A DNA stretch of 64,000 nucleotides from Polynucleobacter finlandensis (GTDB taxonomy: Bacteria; Pseudomonadota; Gammaproteobacteria; Burkholderiales; Burkholderiaceae). The notes below the pieces were generated by a model. The model saw only the letters and a list, made by a program, of their open reading frames with translations. It was not told the DNA's origin and ran no database searches. The translations under genes were made by a program, and so were the position numbers. This document shows, piece after piece, positions 63,805 to 64,000 of this stretch (its first letter is position 1; every line of letters begins with the position of its first letter). Location of the stretch: contig NZ_JACVPS010000008.1 in assembly GCF_018881755.1 (NCBI RefSeq), positions 49,067 through 113,066 on the forward strand. The letters are read 5' to 3'.

Positions 63805-63948
63805 CAAGTTGAAAAGTTATAAAACCTCTAAAACTTGATGTTACAGGAGCAAATTACCCCTGCAAAATGGGGTATGCACCAAGAAAACTCGTTTATTGTC
63901 TCTTTCTAGCCAAACCAGAGGTCTAAATCGATTCTTTTATACAATTCC

Positions 63949-63977
63949 TTGACACCCCACCATAAAGGGCAAACAAT
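63949..63977 (+). promoter_or_regulatory. Possible promoter reading out of the window
   Basis: TTGACA, 17 bases, then AACAAT resembles a sigma-70 promoter on the plus strand. The 196 bases after 63804 contain no supported gene; a gene beyond the edge would be needed to confirm it. Confidence 0.25.
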
Positions 63978-64000
63978 CGGGGGGTAGGCTTTATTTGAAG

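Overview
The window looks like a chromosomal segment of a free-living betaproteobacterium, most like Polynucleobacter (Burkholderiaceae). This is inferred from gene content, not from a marker gene. It has moderate GC by eye, very short intergenic gaps, many Bug-type (TctC) periplasmic solute-binding proteins, many FAH-family hydrolases, and single copies of typical Burkholderiales housekeeping genes. I see no rRNA, tRNA, insertion sequence, prophage or CRISPR array. No gene-free stretch exceeds about 200 bases.

Layout. 1-5 kb: the 3' end of mmsA, then a leftward operon (SemiSWEET transporter, two FAH hydrolases, an alpha/beta-hydrolase lipoprotein). 4-8.5 kb: two Bug proteins and a rightward four-gene set of two DUF6644-like membrane proteins, an exported protein of unknown function and a DUF6152-like protein whose predicted mature N-terminus is His-His. 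8.5-13.3 kb: a leftward operon of Bug protein, exported class II aldolase and outer-membrane protein, followed by two FAH proteins, one with a Tat signal. 13.3-16.7 kb: feoAB divergent from a ligand-poor cupredoxin and an outer-membrane protein, around two Fur-box-like sites. 17-20 kb: modA, a ModE-like regulator fused to a binding-protein domain, and tupA, with no transporter permease or ATPase. 20-31 kb: mgtA, an exported repeat protein, cysteine dioxygenase, RhlE helicase, Tat transglutaminase, TlpA-like thioredoxin, selD, mmsB, cupin and another Bug protein.

31-46 kb: a four-domain rhodanese protein, a second Tat-FAH protein, small envelope proteins, truncated haemoglobin, TerC, a flavoprotein, an ion-channel-like protein, a LOG-family protein, an MBL-fold RNase-like protein, NnrD and transporters. 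46-54 kb: class V aminotransferase, Bug + FAH + tcuB + tcuA (tricarballylate/citrate-type acid oxidation), a DMT transporter and an FMN-dependent alpha-hydroxyacid dehydrogenase. 54-64 kb: small membrane proteins, cytochrome b561, Old Yellow Enzyme, then a peroxide-defence module (OxyR divergent from rubrerythrin, rubredoxin and rubredoxin reductase), a PuuD-like membrane protein, HMG-CoA lyase, a Bug protein and 3-hydroxybutyrate dehydrogenase.

The main theme is uptake and breakdown of small organic acids: seven Bug binding proteins, six FAH hydrolases, TcuAB, branched-chain and ketone-body enzymes. Several catabolic enzyme families that are normally cytoplasmic carry export signals here (two Tat-FAH proteins, a class II aldolase), suggesting that some substrates are processed in the periplasm. 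A second theme is metal and oxidative homeostasis (FeoAB/Fur, Mo/W sensing, MgtA, OxyR/rubrerythrin). Start codons were revised where a ribosome binding site or signal peptide pointed to a different start; several are GTG or TTG.
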